From positions 372,001-436,000 of the forward strand of contig CAVTQY010000002.1 in the NCBI GenBank assembly GCA_963736975.1: DNA of 64,000 nucleotides, in the 5' to 3' direction. The notes beneath the pieces were generated by a model, which had not been told where the DNA came from, did no database searches, and saw only the letters and a list, made by a program, of their open reading frames with translations. Source of the stretch: CAVTQY01 sp963736975. Lineage in GTDB: Bacteria > Pseudomonadota > Alphaproteobacteria > Acetobacterales > Acetobacteraceae. A program made the translations under genes and the position numbers. Positions 40,555 to 48,844 of the stretch are shown here, one piece after another. The first letter of the stretch is position 1; every line of letters begins with the position of its first letter.

Positions 40555-41892
40555 TCAGTCGGAGACGAAGCGCTCCAACCAGTGAATCGTGTAAGCGCCC
40601 GCGCCAAACCCGGGATCGGCAGCAATGCGCTGATGCAGCGGGATCGTGGTCTTGATCCCCACCACGACGAACTCGTCCAGGGCGCGGCGCAGCCTGGCGA
40701 TCGCATCCGCGCGGGTCGGCGCGTGCACGATCAGCTTGGCCACAAGGCTGTCGTAATAGGGCGGCACCTGACAGCCGGCATAGAGCGCCGAATCGACACG
40801 CACCCCAAGCCCGCCCGGCGCGTGGAACATCGACACCCGGCCTGGCGAGGGAGCGAATGTCTCCGGGTCCTCGGCGGTGATCCGGCACTCGATCGCATGG
40901 CCGGAAAAGCCGATATCGGCCTGCGTGTAGCCGAGCCGGTCGCCGGCGGCGATGCGGATCTGTTCACGGACAAAGTCGATGCCGCAGACCATTTCGGTGA
41001 CCGGGTGTTCGACCTGCAGCCTTGTGTTCATCTCGATGAAAGCGAACTGCCCGTCCTGGTAGAGGAATTCCAGCGTCCCGGCATTGCGGTAGCCGATCCG
41101 CGCCAGCGCCGCGGTCACGGTGCCACCGATGCGAGAGCGCTCATCGGCTGACAAGGCGGGCGATCCCGCCTCCTCCAGCAGCTTCTGGTGTCGGCGTTGC
41201 AGGCTGCAGTCGCGCTCGCCGAAATGCACGACGGCGCCATGTGCGTCGGCCAGCACCTGCACCTCGATGTGGCGCGGGCGATCGAGATATTTCTCGAGAT
41301 AGACGGCGTCGCTGCCGAATGCCGCACGCGCCTCGGCCCGCGCGGTTTGCAGCGCCTCGGCCAGCTCATCCGGTCGGCGTGCCACTTTCATGCCGCGTCC
41401 GCCGCCGCCCGCCGCAGCCTTGACCAGCACGGGGTAGCCGACGCGGCCGGCTGCCTGCCGCGCCGCGGCGGCATCCGTGACCTCGTCGGCGGAGCCGGGG
41501 ACCAGCGGCACGCCGAGGCCGGCCATCGCCGATTTGGCTGCGATCTTGTTGCCCATCATGCGGATATGCTCGGGCGAGGGGCCGATGAAGGTCAGCCCGT
41601 GCGCCTCCACCATCTCGGCGAAAGCCGCGTTTTCCGACAAAAATCCATAACCCGGGTGGATGGCATCCGCGCCGGTGATGCTGGCGGCCGAGAGGATCGA
41701 TGGGATGTTGAGGTAACTGTCTTTCGCCGGCGGCGGGCCGATGCAGACGCTTTCATCGGCGAGGCGCACATGCATGGCTTCGGCATCCGCGGTGGAATGC
41801 ACCGCGACGGTCGGGATGCCCAGCTCGCGGCAGGCGCGTTGGATGCGCAGGGCGATCTCGCCGCGATTGGCGATCAGGATCTTCTGAAACAA
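40555..41892 (-). CDS. accC: Acetyl-CoA carboxylase, biotin carboxylase subunit AccC
   Basis: A 445-residue ATP-grasp enzyme that carboxylates biotin on AccB. N-terminus MFQKILIANRGEIALRI; glycine-rich ATP loop KAAAGGGGRGMKV; HIEVQVLAD; GERDCSLQRRHQKLLEEAGSP; catalytic EMNTRLQVEHPVTE. Length and motifs are complete. It starts four bases after accB, last in the aroQ-accB-accC operon. Confidence 0.97.
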   Translation of the reverse strand: MFQKILIANRGEIALRIQRACRELGIPTVAVHSTADAEAMHVRLADESVCIGPPPAKDSYLNIPSILSAASITGADAIHPGYGFLSENAAFAEMVEAHGLTFIGPSPEHIRMMGNKIAAKSAMAGLGVPLVPGSADEVTDAAAARQAAGRVGYPVLVKAAAGGGGRGMKVARRPDELAEALQTARAEARAAFGSDAVYLEKYLDRPRHIEVQVLADAHGAVVHFGERDCSLQRRHQKLLEEAGSPALSADERSRIGGTVTAALARIGYRNAGTLEFLYQDGQFAFIEMNTRLQVEHPVTEMVCGIDFVREQIRIAAGDRLGYTQADIGFSGHAIECRITAEDPETFAPSPGRVSMFHAPGGLGVRVDSALYAGCQVPPYYDSLVAKLIVHAPTRADAIARLRRALDEFVVVGIKTTIPLHQRIAADPGFGAGAYTIHWLERFVSD

Positions 41893-41896
41893 GCGG

Positions 41897-42346
41897 CTAT
41901 TCCAGGATCATCAGCACCTCGCCGTATTCGACCGGGGTGCCGTTGCTGACCAGGATGCGGGCGAGGGTGCCGGATTTCGGGGCCTTGATCTGGTTGAAGG
42001 TCTTCATGGCCTCGATCAGCAGCAAGGTCTGTCCGGCGGTGACCGTCTGGCCCAATGTCACGAAGGGCGGTGCGCCGGGTTCGGCGGCCAGATAGACCAC
42101 GCCGACCATGGGGCTGGTGATCGCACCGGGATGTGCTGCTTCTTCGGGGACGGCGGCCGGCGACGGTTCGACAGCCGGCGCCGCGGCCATCCGCGGCGAG
42201 GCGGGCGGTTCTGTCGCTGTGCCCGGGGCGCGCGCCACGCGGATGCGGTAGTCCTTCTCGGCGATCTCGATCTCGGTTAGGCCGGTTTCGTGCAGGATGT
42301 CGGCGAGGGCGCGAATAGCGTCGGGGTCGAGGGGGACGCGCGTCAT
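41897..42346 (-). CDS. accB: Acetyl-CoA carboxylase biotin carboxyl carrier protein AccB
   Basis: A 149-residue carrier. N-terminal helix (IRALADILHETGLTEIEI), Pro/Ala linker around residues 40-70, then the biotinyl domain with IEAMKTFNQI, where the Lys is biotinylated. AITSPMVGVVYLA begins the domain. The ATG at 42346 overlaps the aroQ stop (ATGA). It delivers carboxyl groups for malonyl-CoA and fatty-acid synthesis. Confidence 0.96.
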   Translation of the reverse strand: MTRVPLDPDAIRALADILHETGLTEIEIAEKDYRIRVARAPGTATEPPASPRMAAAPAVEPSPAAVPEEAAHPGAITSPMVGVVYLAAEPGAPPFVTLGQTVTAGQTLLLIEAMKTFNQIKAPKSGTLARILVSNGTPVEYGEVLMILE

Positions 42347-42801
42347 CCGCCTTGCTCCAGGATCTCCGCCATGGCGGAGAGGGCGAGGGAATAACCCCGG
42401 ATGCCGAGCCCGCATATCACCCCCACAGCAGCCTTGGAGACGAAGGAGTGCTGCCGGAACTCCTCGCGCCGATGAATATTGGTGACGTGGACCTCGATGA
42501 CGGGCAGCTCGACCGCCAGCAAGGCGTCCATCAACGCGATCGAGGTGGTGGTGTAGCCGGCCGGGTTGATCACGATCCCCTGTGCCCGGCCGCGGCACTC
42601 CTGCACCCAGGACACCAGCTCGCCTTCGCCGTTGGTCTGGCGGAAGTCGATGGCGAGCCCCAGGCTCTCGCCGGTTTCGGCGCAGAGCTGCTCCACGTCG
42701 TCGAGTGTGGCCGAGCCGTAGAGATGCGGCTGACGCAGGCCGAGCATGTTCATGTTCGGGCCGTTCAACACGGCGATCAGCGGCAGCGGCATATCCGACA
42801 T
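42343..42801 (-). CDS. aroQ: Type II 3-dehydroquinate dehydratase AroQ
   Basis: About 152 residues, the third shikimate step. LNGPNMNMLGLRQPHLYG contains the N-terminal signature, with the Tyr slightly later in the lid; IDFRQTNGEGELVSWV, INPAGYTTTSIALMDAL and EVHVTNIHRREEFRQHS complete the site. The start at MSDMPLPLIAVL (42801) fits family length; an ATG nine bases downstream is also possible. First gene of the aroQ-accB-accC operon, conserved in many bacteria. Confidence 0.94.
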   Translation of the reverse strand: MSDMPLPLIAVLNGPNMNMLGLRQPHLYGSATLDDVEQLCAETGESLGLAIDFRQTNGEGELVSWVQECRGRAQGIVINPAGYTTTSIALMDALLAVELPVIEVHVTNIHRREEFRQHSFVSKAAVGVICGLGIRGYSLALSAMAEILEQGG

Positions 42802-42875
42802 CGGCTTCGCGCCTAGCATGGCGGCGGAGGTTGGTCCATGCGACTGTACCGGGTCGATCGGCACGGAAGGGTGGC

Positions 42876-43757
42876 ATGGTCCAGGTTCCGCAGCAGCAGA
42901 TTCCCGGCGTGTATCACCGCCGGATCGGCGACATCGTGGTGACCGCGCTCGCCGACGGCTATCTGGACGGCACGGTCGAGGTGTTGCGCAACATCGATCA
43001 TTCGGAGGCCGCCGGGATGCTGACCGCGGCGTTCCGTCCGGGCCGGCGGACCTCGGTGAACTGTTTTGCGGTGTATTCCGCCGGGCGGTTGGCGCTGATC
43101 GAGACCGGCTCCGGCAATTACCTGCAGCCGACCGCGGGGAAGCTGCGGGCCAACCTGGCGGTGGCGGGGATCAATCCAGCGGATATCGAGCGCGTGTTGC
43201 TGACGCATATGCATCCGGACCACTCGGCGGGGTTAACTGACCCGGCGATCGGGCGGGCGCTGTTCCCCAATGCCGAGCTGGTGGTGCACGCGAATGAGCC
43301 GCGCCATTGGGATGACGACGCGGCCAAGGCGCGAGCGAGCGAGCGGGCGAAGAAACTCTATTTTGAGGCGGCGCGCGAGCAGATTGCGCCCTATCGGGAC
43401 CGGTTGCGGACCTTCGATGCGGGCGGAGAGGTTTTTCCGGGGGTTATCGCCGTGCCGCTGATCGGGCATACGCCGGGGCACACGGGATATCTGATCGCCT
43501 CGGGCGGGGAGTCGCTGCTTGTTTGGGGCGATATTATCCACGTGCCGGAAATTCAGGTGCCCCGGCCGGAGGTGACGATCGAGTTCGACACCGACCCGGA
43601 GGCCGCGGCAGCCACGCGGCGACGCACGTTCGACATGGTGGCGACGGACAAGCTGCTGATCGCCGGGATGCATGTGCATTACCCGGGCTTCGCGCATGTG
43701 GTCCGCAGCGGGAGCAGCTACGCGCTGGTGCCGGAGCCTTGGGTGCACGCGTTCTGA
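42876..43757 (+). CDS. MBL-fold metallo-hydrolase
   Basis: A 293-residue metallo-beta-lactamase-fold enzyme. LLTHMHPDHSAGL is the HxHxDH zinc motif; IGHTPGHTGYL and LVWGDIIHVP supply the next His and Asp ligands, and AGMHVHYPGF the last. The N-terminus HRRIGDIVVTALADGYLDG is typical of the quorum-quenching lactonase-like subgroup, but many members are of unknown substrate. GGAAGGG precedes the ATG at 42876. Confidence 0.88.
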   Translation: MVQVPQQQIPGVYHRRIGDIVVTALADGYLDGTVEVLRNIDHSEAAGMLTAAFRPGRRTSVNCFAVYSAGRLALIETGSGNYLQPTAGKLRANLAVAGINPADIERVLLTHMHPDHSAGLTDPAIGRALFPNAELVVHANEPRHWDDDAAKARASERAKKLYFEAAREQIAPYRDRLRTFDAGGEVFPGVIAVPLIGHTPGHTGYLIASGGESLLVWGDIIHVPEIQVPRPEVTIEFDTDPEAAAATRRRTFDMVATDKLLIAGMHVHYPGFAHVVRSGSSYALVPEPWVHAF

Positions 43758-43849
43758 GCGGATAGGCCAAGGGCGGCGACTTGAACCCAGCCCTCACTCG
43801 GCGCGCCTATTACGGGACCTGCCCGATCGGTACGGCTGGACGGGCTGAA

Positions 43850-43865
43850 TGCTACGTTATAACGT
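43850..43865. promoter_or_regulatory. Zur-like operator upstream of znuA
   Basis: TGCTACGTTATAACGT contains the perfect 12-bp palindrome ACGTTATAACGT, of the A/T-centred style bound by alphaproteobacterial Zur. It lies 34 bp before the znuA ATG. A 14/16 match occurs upstream of zur at 47973. Confidence 0.65.
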
Positions 43866-43898
43866 CTTGACGTTCATTCTCTGGTCCGGGGAAGCCGA

Positions 43899-44819
43899 AT
43901 GAAGCAGCTCTTGGCTGTGGCAGCGCTCGCGGCCTTGTTGAGCGCTGGTCCGATCGGTCAGGCGGGCGCCGAAATATCGGGGATGATCAACGCCGTCGGC
44001 GTGGAAAACGAATATGCCGACGTTATCGCGCAAATTGGCGGCAAGTATGTGCAGATGACGGCGATTGAAACAGATCCCAACACCGATCCGCATACGTTCG
44101 AGGCCAGCCCGAAAGTCGCGGCACAGATCGCCTCCGCTGAGCTGATCGTGAAGAACGGAGTCGGCTACGACTCATGGGCAGACAAAATCATATCGGCTGC
44201 GCCAAAGGCCGATCGCAAAGTTATTGATGTCCAACAGTTGCTGGGAATGCCCGACAGCACCCCGAACCCGCATCTGTGGTATGATCCGAAGACGATGCCG
44301 ACCCTCGCGAAGGCCATCGCGGCCGACCTCTCCGCCCTGCAGCCGGTAAACGCCGCGTATTTCCAGGCGAACATGCAAAAATTCAACTCCTCGCTCCAAC
44401 CCTGGACGGCGGCGATCGCATCCTTCAAAACGCAGTACGGGAACACACTGATCGCGGTGACCGAGCCGGTCGCCGACTACCTGCTGGCGGCCATGGGGTT
44501 CAACATAGCCACCCCCTTGGGCCTGCAGGCCGCGATCATGAACGGCACGGACCCTTCTCCTCAGGATGTCACGACACAGAACGACCTGTTCAAAAACCAC
44601 AAGGTGAAGGTGTTCGCCTATAACCAGCAGGTCACAGATACCTTGACTCAGTCTTTCCTCGATCTGGCGAAGAAGAACGGGGTTCCGGTTGTCGGCGTGT
44701 ATGAGACGATGCCGACGCCCGGCTACAACTACCAATCGTGGATGATGGCGGAGGTCGCCGCTCTTCGGAAGGCCGTCGCTGAAAAGGTGTCCACCGTGAC
44801 GCTTGAGGCGGGACACTAG
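43899..44819 (+). CDS. znuA: Zinc/metal ABC transporter substrate-binding protein
   Basis: A 306-residue periplasmic cluster A-I binding protein. Signal peptide MKQLLAVAALAALLSAG ... QAGA. Likely metal ligands are His in DPNTDPHTFEASP and in NPHLWYDP, with Glu (VTEPVADYLL) where many relatives have His; the Asp/Glu region near YETMPTPGYNY may close the site. No His-rich loop is present. A Zur-like box precedes it, and ATPase and permease genes follow. Its TAG stop is the first triplet of a hairpin element. Confidence 0.9.
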   Translation: MKQLLAVAALAALLSAGPIGQAGAEISGMINAVGVENEYADVIAQIGGKYVQMTAIETDPNTDPHTFEASPKVAAQIASAELIVKNGVGYDSWADKIISAAPKADRKVIDVQQLLGMPDSTPNPHLWYDPKTMPTLAKAIAADLSALQPVNAAYFQANMQKFNSSLQPWTAAIASFKTQYGNTLIAVTEPVADYLLAAMGFNIATPLGLQAAIMNGTDPSPQDVTTQNDLFKNHKVKVFAYNQQVTDTLTQSFLDLAKKNGVPVVGVYETMPTPGYNYQSWMMAEVAALRKAVAEKVSTVTLEAGH

Positions 44820-44858
44820 AGCATGATCGCTTCTGGCAGGCGAAGCGATGATGCTCTA
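44817..44858. terminator. Hairpin that includes the znuA stop codon
   Basis: TAGAGCATGATCGCTTC pairs with GAAGCGATGATGCTCTA over about 17 bases with one mismatch, loop about 8 bases. The initial TAG is the znuA stop. It may attenuate read-through to znuC or protect the znuA mRNA end, giving more binding protein than ATPase. Its TAGAGC edge resembles that of the 51-bp repeat. Confidence 0.6.
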
Positions 44859-44869
44859 GCTCTTTGTTT

Positions 44870-44920
44870 AGAGCGTGATTCACGCGTTCCGACGTGTCCG
44901 CCTCAAGCGATCACGCTCTA
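44870..44920. repeat. 51-bp palindromic intergenic element, copy 2
   Basis: It matches the 475-525 element at 47 of 51 bases, with the same terminal inverted repeat AGAGCGTGAT / ATCACGCTCT. It ends at the base before the znuC ATG, so it also replaces the normal ribosome-site region of that gene. Confidence 0.8.
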
Positions 44921-45745
44921 ATGCCCACGGGCGCCGGGAGCGAGGTCCTCGCTGTCCGTCAGGTGAGCGTCTCGCTTTCCGGACGCAGGATTCTACAGGA
45001 CATGAATTTCGCGTTGGAGCCGGGCGAGTTCTGCGGTCTTATCGGCGCCAATGGATCGGGAAAAACGACGCTGCTGCGGACCATCCTTGGCTTCATCAAG
45101 CCCAGCCGCGGCAGCATCGCAATCGGGAGTGGCAGGCCGGCCTCGGTCGGCTACGTGCCGCAGAAGTTTACCCTCGATCCCTACATGCCGATGCGCGCGC
45201 GAGATCTTGTGGCACTCGGGTTCGATGGTCACCGGCTTGGCATTCCGCTTCCGTCGAGAGAGCGTGGGCGGAAGGTGGACGAGATGCTGGCTGCGGTCGA
45301 AGCGGCGGATTTCGCCGACCAGCGCATCGGGGCTTTATCCGGTGGGCAGCAACAGCGGGTGCTGATTGCGCACGCGCTGATCCGGCGTCCGCGCCTGCTT
45401 CTGTTGGACGAACCACTCGCCAACCTGGATATAAGAAGCATCGCCGCGATCGTTGCGCTCTTGCGGCGCGTTTCCAGCGACTATCGGGTGACCGTCCTGC
45501 TCTCCGCCCATGACATGAACCCGCTGCTCGCGGCCATGGACCGGATCATCTATCTGGCCAATGGGCGGGCTGCGAGCGGTCCTACCGACGACGTGGTTCG
45601 CACTGAGGTGCTGAGCAAGTTGTTCGGCTACCATATCGACGTCATCCGGGTTCATGGCCGGATCCTGGTGATCGCCGCCGACGCAGAGGACAGCATAGAA
45701 GCTGCGGTCGAGCGGCACCCCGAGCACGTGGCCCAGGTTCCATGA
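44921..45745 (+). CDS. znuC: Metal ABC transporter ATP-binding protein
   Basis: A 274-residue ATPase. Walker A GANGSGKTTLL, Q-loop VPQKF, signature LSGGQQQRV, Walker B LLLLDEPLANLD and H-loop SAHDMN are all present. The ATG at 44921 (MPTGAGSEVLAV) directly abuts the 51-bp repeat, so no ribosome site exists; a GTG at 44894 inside the repeat is an alternative. The membership of the znu operon points to zinc, although manganese transporters share the architecture. Confidence 0.92.
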   Translation: MPTGAGSEVLAVRQVSVSLSGRRILQDMNFALEPGEFCGLIGANGSGKTTLLRTILGFIKPSRGSIAIGSGRPASVGYVPQKFTLDPYMPMRARDLVALGFDGHRLGIPLPSRERGRKVDEMLAAVEAADFADQRIGALSGGQQQRVLIAHALIRRPRLLLLDEPLANLDIRSIAAIVALLRRVSSDYRVTVLLSAHDMNPLLAAMDRIIYLANGRAASGPTDDVVRTEVLSKLFGYHIDVIRVHGRILVIAADAEDSIEAAVERHPEHVAQVP

Positions 45746-45795
45746 TCGCTTGATGTCGCTTTTTTCGATCATCTTCGAGCCGGGCTTCTTCACGA

Positions 45796-46656
45796 GTGAG
45801 CCGGTACCGTACAGCCGCGGTGATCGGCGGAGCGGCGGCCATCGTGTCCGGAGTTGTCGGCGTCTTCACCGTCATAAGGGGCCAGTCCTTCGCCGGTCAC
45901 ACCCTGGCCGATGTAAGCAGTGCGGGAGGGGCGGCTTCGTACCTTCTTGGGATAAACCCATTGCTCGGGTTTCTGAGCATGGGTGTGATGGCGGCTTGCA
46001 GTATGGAACTTATCCGCGTGCATCTTGCCCGCGAGCGCGATCTTGTGACGGGCGTCGTGACGGGGGCCGGGCTCGGGCTTGCGGCCTTGTTTCTCTACTG
46101 GGACGTCACGTCGAGCAGCACCACCGGAGCCGCGGTAGCGGTGATGTTCGGGTCTATGTTTGCGATTCCGCCTTCGATCATTCTGCCTGCCCTGGCGGTG
46201 GGTTGCGGTGCGCTCCTGGCGATGACCCTGCTGTACCGACCGTTGTTGTTGAGCTCGCTCGATCCGGATCTTGCTGCCGTGCGCGGGGTGCCGGTTCGGC
46301 TGGTTGGATTGTTGCATCTGATCGTGCTGGCGCTGGCCGTTGCCCTTTCAGCAATCACCGTCGGTGCCATTCTCTCCACGGCGTTGCTGATCGGCCCCGC
46401 TGCTATCGCGCTGCATATCGCCAGGCGACCCGGATCCGCCATCTGCCTTGCGGCCGCTATTGGCGTCACAACGACCTGGGGCGGGATCCTTATAGCCTAT
46501 GACAGCTTCAACTGGACGTCTGGGCACGGCTGGCCGGTGAGCTTCTGCATCGTCGCCCTGATTTTCATCTGCTACATTGGTGCCGGCTGGCCGAAACCTG
46601 GGCAGGCACGCCGGGTACCGCGCATTGCCCCGCGTTATGTCCGGCCTGCCGAGTAA
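45796..46656 (+). CDS. znuB: Metal ABC transporter permease 1 (N-terminus frameshifted)
   Basis: A permease of the ABC-3 family with about eight hydrophobic helices: AAVIGGAAAIVSGVVGVF, FTVIRGQSFAGHTLADVSSAG (coupling region), LGINPLLGF and so on. Family members usually begin with an extra short helix; MSLFSIIFEPGFFTSEPV at 45753 provides it but in another frame, one base off near 45795-45800. The GTG at 45796 would give a shortened protein. Either an indel truncates it or the base call is wrong. The rest is intact. Confidence 0.82.
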   Translation: MSRYRTAAVIGGAAAIVSGVVGVFTVIRGQSFAGHTLADVSSAGGAASYLLGINPLLGFLSMGVMAACSMELIRVHLARERDLVTGVVTGAGLGLAALFLYWDVTSSSTTGAAVAVMFGSMFAIPPSIILPALAVGCGALLAMTLLYRPLLLSSLDPDLAAVRGVPVRLVGLLHLIVLALAVALSAITVGAILSTALLIGPAAIALHIARRPGSAICLAAAIGVTTTWGGILIAYDSFNWTSGHGWPVSFCIVALIFICYIGAGWPKPGQARRVPRIAPRYVRPAE

Positions 46657-46661
46657 GGCTG

Positions 46662-47456
46662 ATGTTTTCCAGTTTCATGGTCAACACCTGGATCGCGGCC
46701 ACCATCGTTGCCGCGGTCGCCGGGGTGGTCGGCTTCTTCGTCGTTATTCGGGGGGCGGCCTTCGCCGCTCATGCCCTTCCGCTCGGCAGCTTTCCCGGCG
46801 CGGCCGCAGCCAGCTTGCTGGGTATCAACCCGCTCATTGGCCTGCTGGTGTTCTCCGGGCTGGGCGTGATCGGGATCAGCCAACTCGGACGGCGAGGCCG
46901 GCAAGAGGTCGCGACGGCGCTATCGCTCGTCACGCTGCTTGGACTGGGCGCGCTGTTCCTGAGCATGAGCAGCGAGTACTCCCAGGCGACCTTCGCGCTG
47001 CTTTTCGGCGAGGTGCTGGGGGTCAGCCGCAGCGAACTAGCGCCAGTGCCGGCGCTTAGCGCCGTCGGTATGGGCCTGACAGCGATGCTGTTCCGCCCGC
47101 TGCTGCTGAGTTCCGTCTCGCCTGAGCTGGGACAAGCCAGGGGCATTTCGGCTGCCCGGATGGAGCTGCTGTTTCTGACGATTGTGGCACTCGCAACTTC
47201 TATGGCGTTGCCGGTTGTCGGGGCGCTCCTGGTCTTTTCCCTGATGGTGGGCCCTGCCTCTGCCGCGCGCGCACTCGCGGACCAACCGCTGCGCGCGATG
47301 CTGCTCTCGGGCGCCTTATCCGTCCTGACGGTCTGGGTAGCGATCGCCCTGTCCTTTGTCTCGAACTGGCCAATCGGTTTTTTTGTCGGCAGCTTGAGTG
47401 CTGGCGCCTACGGGGTCGGGAGGATGTGGACGTGGGCGGCGTTTGCTCGGTTTTGA
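46662..47456 (+). CDS. Metal ABC transporter permease 2
   Basis: A 264-residue ABC-3 permease, distinct from but homologous to the preceding one: FMVNTWIAATIVAAVAGVVG, FFVVIRGAAFAAHALPLGSF, LLGINPLIGLL, SLMVGPASAARALA. It lies 5 bp after permease 1, so the importer probably has a heterodimeric membrane part. It ends 25 bp before the convergent zur gene. Confidence 0.88.
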   Translation: MFSSFMVNTWIAATIVAAVAGVVGFFVVIRGAAFAAHALPLGSFPGAAAASLLGINPLIGLLVFSGLGVIGISQLGRRGRQEVATALSLVTLLGLGALFLSMSSEYSQATFALLFGEVLGVSRSELAPVPALSAVGMGLTAMLFRPLLLSSVSPELGQARGISAARMELLFLTIVALATSMALPVVGALLVFSLMVGPASAARALADQPLRAMLLSGALSVLTVWVAIALSFVSNWPIGFFVGSLSAGAYGVGRMWTWAAFARF

Positions 47457-47481
47457 GTATTGGAAACGGCGGTGTGCAGGC

Positions 47482-47943
47482 TCAGGCTGGCCGGGAGCAG
47501 GCAGCGCATGTGCCGTCGAGCTCCACCATGGTGTGGTCGGGATGAAAGCCTTCGCGCTCCGCGGCGTGTTCAAGCGCCTTCGAGACAGCGCGATCCTCGA
47601 TTTCGGCCACCGTGCCGCATGTCCGGCAGATCAGTAATTGCACCGCATGGCGGTGATTGCCGGCCTCGGTGCAGGGGATAAACGCATTCAGGCGCTCGAC
47701 CTTGTGGATCAACCGTTGCTCCATCAGGAAATCGAGCGCGCGATAGATCGTCGGTGGCACAGCACCTTTGCGGGTCTGCTTGAGCTGGTCCAGGAGCTCA
47801 TACGCGATCGAGGGCCCCTCAGCCTCCAGGATCAGGCGCAGGACATCACGGCGAAGATCAGTGAACCGGGCGCCCTGTTGGGAGCAAGCCTGTGCCGCTG
47901 TCTCCAGTTGGGCCTTGATGGCGCGCTGCTTTCTTTGTTTCAT
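47482..47943 (-). CDS. zur: Fur-family regulator Zur
   Basis: A 153-residue Fur-fold repressor. Winged helix: GARFTDLRRDVLRLILEAEGP and VPPTIYRALDFLMEQRLIHKVERLNAF. Metal sites: NHRHAVQLLICRTCG and a C-terminal CAAC; these match the Zur branch. It is convergent with the zinc ABC genes, and a Zur-like box occurs upstream of both units, consistent with zinc-dependent repression and autoregulation. Confidence 0.92.
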   Translation of the reverse strand: MKQRKQRAIKAQLETAAQACSQQGARFTDLRRDVLRLILEAEGPSIAYELLDQLKQTRKGAVPPTIYRALDFLMEQRLIHKVERLNAFIPCTEAGNHRHAVQLLICRTCGTVAEIEDRAVSKALEHAAEREGFHPDHTMVELDGTCAACSRPA

Positions 47944-47972
47944 CGATCAACCTCTGGCCGGGCGTCCAGGAG

Positions 47973-47988
47973 TGCTACGATATAGCGT
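47973..47988. promoter_or_regulatory. Zur-like operator upstream of zur
   Basis: TGCTACGATATAGCGT shares 14 of 16 bases with the box before znuA and lies about 30 bp upstream of the zur start. Imperfect palindrome around ATAT. The region 47944-48211 otherwise holds no supported gene. Confidence 0.6.
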
Positions 47989-48211
47989 GGTGCATAGGCT
48001 TGCCAGCAGAGGCTTCGTGGCATGATGATGGGCTGGCGACCGTATCGCCTACCGGCTGCACGTTCGGCGGCTCCTTCGCTTATGCGGTCAATTCGCTCGA
48101 GCTGCAGATCGCCACCGACGAGGGCGGTGCGCCTGGGGTATGGGCTCTTTGGCTGGGTTTGGGCGGTCGCGGCACGGCAGCCTGGCCGTTTCAAATGATA
48201 CAGAGGTCGTG

Positions 48212-48844
48212 ATGCAGCTTTATGGCATGCGGATGTCAGGCAATTGTTGGAAGGCGGCGCAGATATTGCGTTTGACCGGATATCAGTTCGAATGGATCGA
48301 GACCGACAGCAATGCCGGCGCGACGCGCGCGCCGGACTTCCTGAAGATCAATCCCATAGGCAAAGTGCCGGCCATCGTCATGGACGACGGCACCGTTCTG
48401 GTGGAAAGCAACGCAATCCTATTGCATTTTGCCGAAGGATCTTCCTGGCTGCCACCGCCGGGACTGAACCGTACGCGCGTGCATGAATGGCTGTTCTTCG
48501 AGCAATACAGCCATGAACCATATATCGCGGTTGCCCGTAATATCATGGCTTGGCTGCGACAGGCGCATCTGTATCAGGATCGCCTGGTGGAATGCGCCAA
48601 ACGCGGTGCGTACGCGCTTGACGTCATGGAGCGACGGCTCGACGGACATTCCTGGCTCGACGGCGAGGCGCCGTCGATCGCCGATCTGGCGCTGTTCGCC
48701 TATACGCACCGTGCGGATGAGGGAGGTTTCGATCTCAAGCAGTGGCCTGCCGTGCTTGGCTGGGTGGAGCGGGTGGCCGCGCTCCCCGGCATGGCTACCC
48801 TGCCGCGTCCTCCCGACTGGGCTGCAACCGCAACGACATGGTAA
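48212..48844 (+). CDS. Glutathione S-transferase family protein
   Basis: A 210-residue GST. Thioredoxin-like half: MQLYGMRMSGNCWKAAQIL (Ser/Cys near the glutathione site), INPIGKVPAIVMDDGTVLVESNAIL (cis-Pro and ESNAIL). Helical half: HSWLDGEAPSIADLALFAYTH. The ATG at 48212 has CAGAGG upstream. Its last 50 bases overlap the convergent HD-domain gene. General detoxification or thiol transfer is likely. Confidence 0.9.
   Translation: MQLYGMRMSGNCWKAAQILRLTGYQFEWIETDSNAGATRAPDFLKINPIGKVPAIVMDDGTVLVESNAILLHFAEGSSWLPPPGLNRTRVHEWLFFEQYSHEPYIAVARNIMAWLRQAHLYQDRLVECAKRGAYALDVMERRLDGHSWLDGEAPSIADLALFAYTHRADEGGFDLKQWPAVLGWVERVAALPGMATLPRPPDWAATATTW

Noticed and set aside
48000..48212. Small open frame before the GST gene
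   Set aside because: It has no ribosome site or family pattern and overlaps the zur promoter region.
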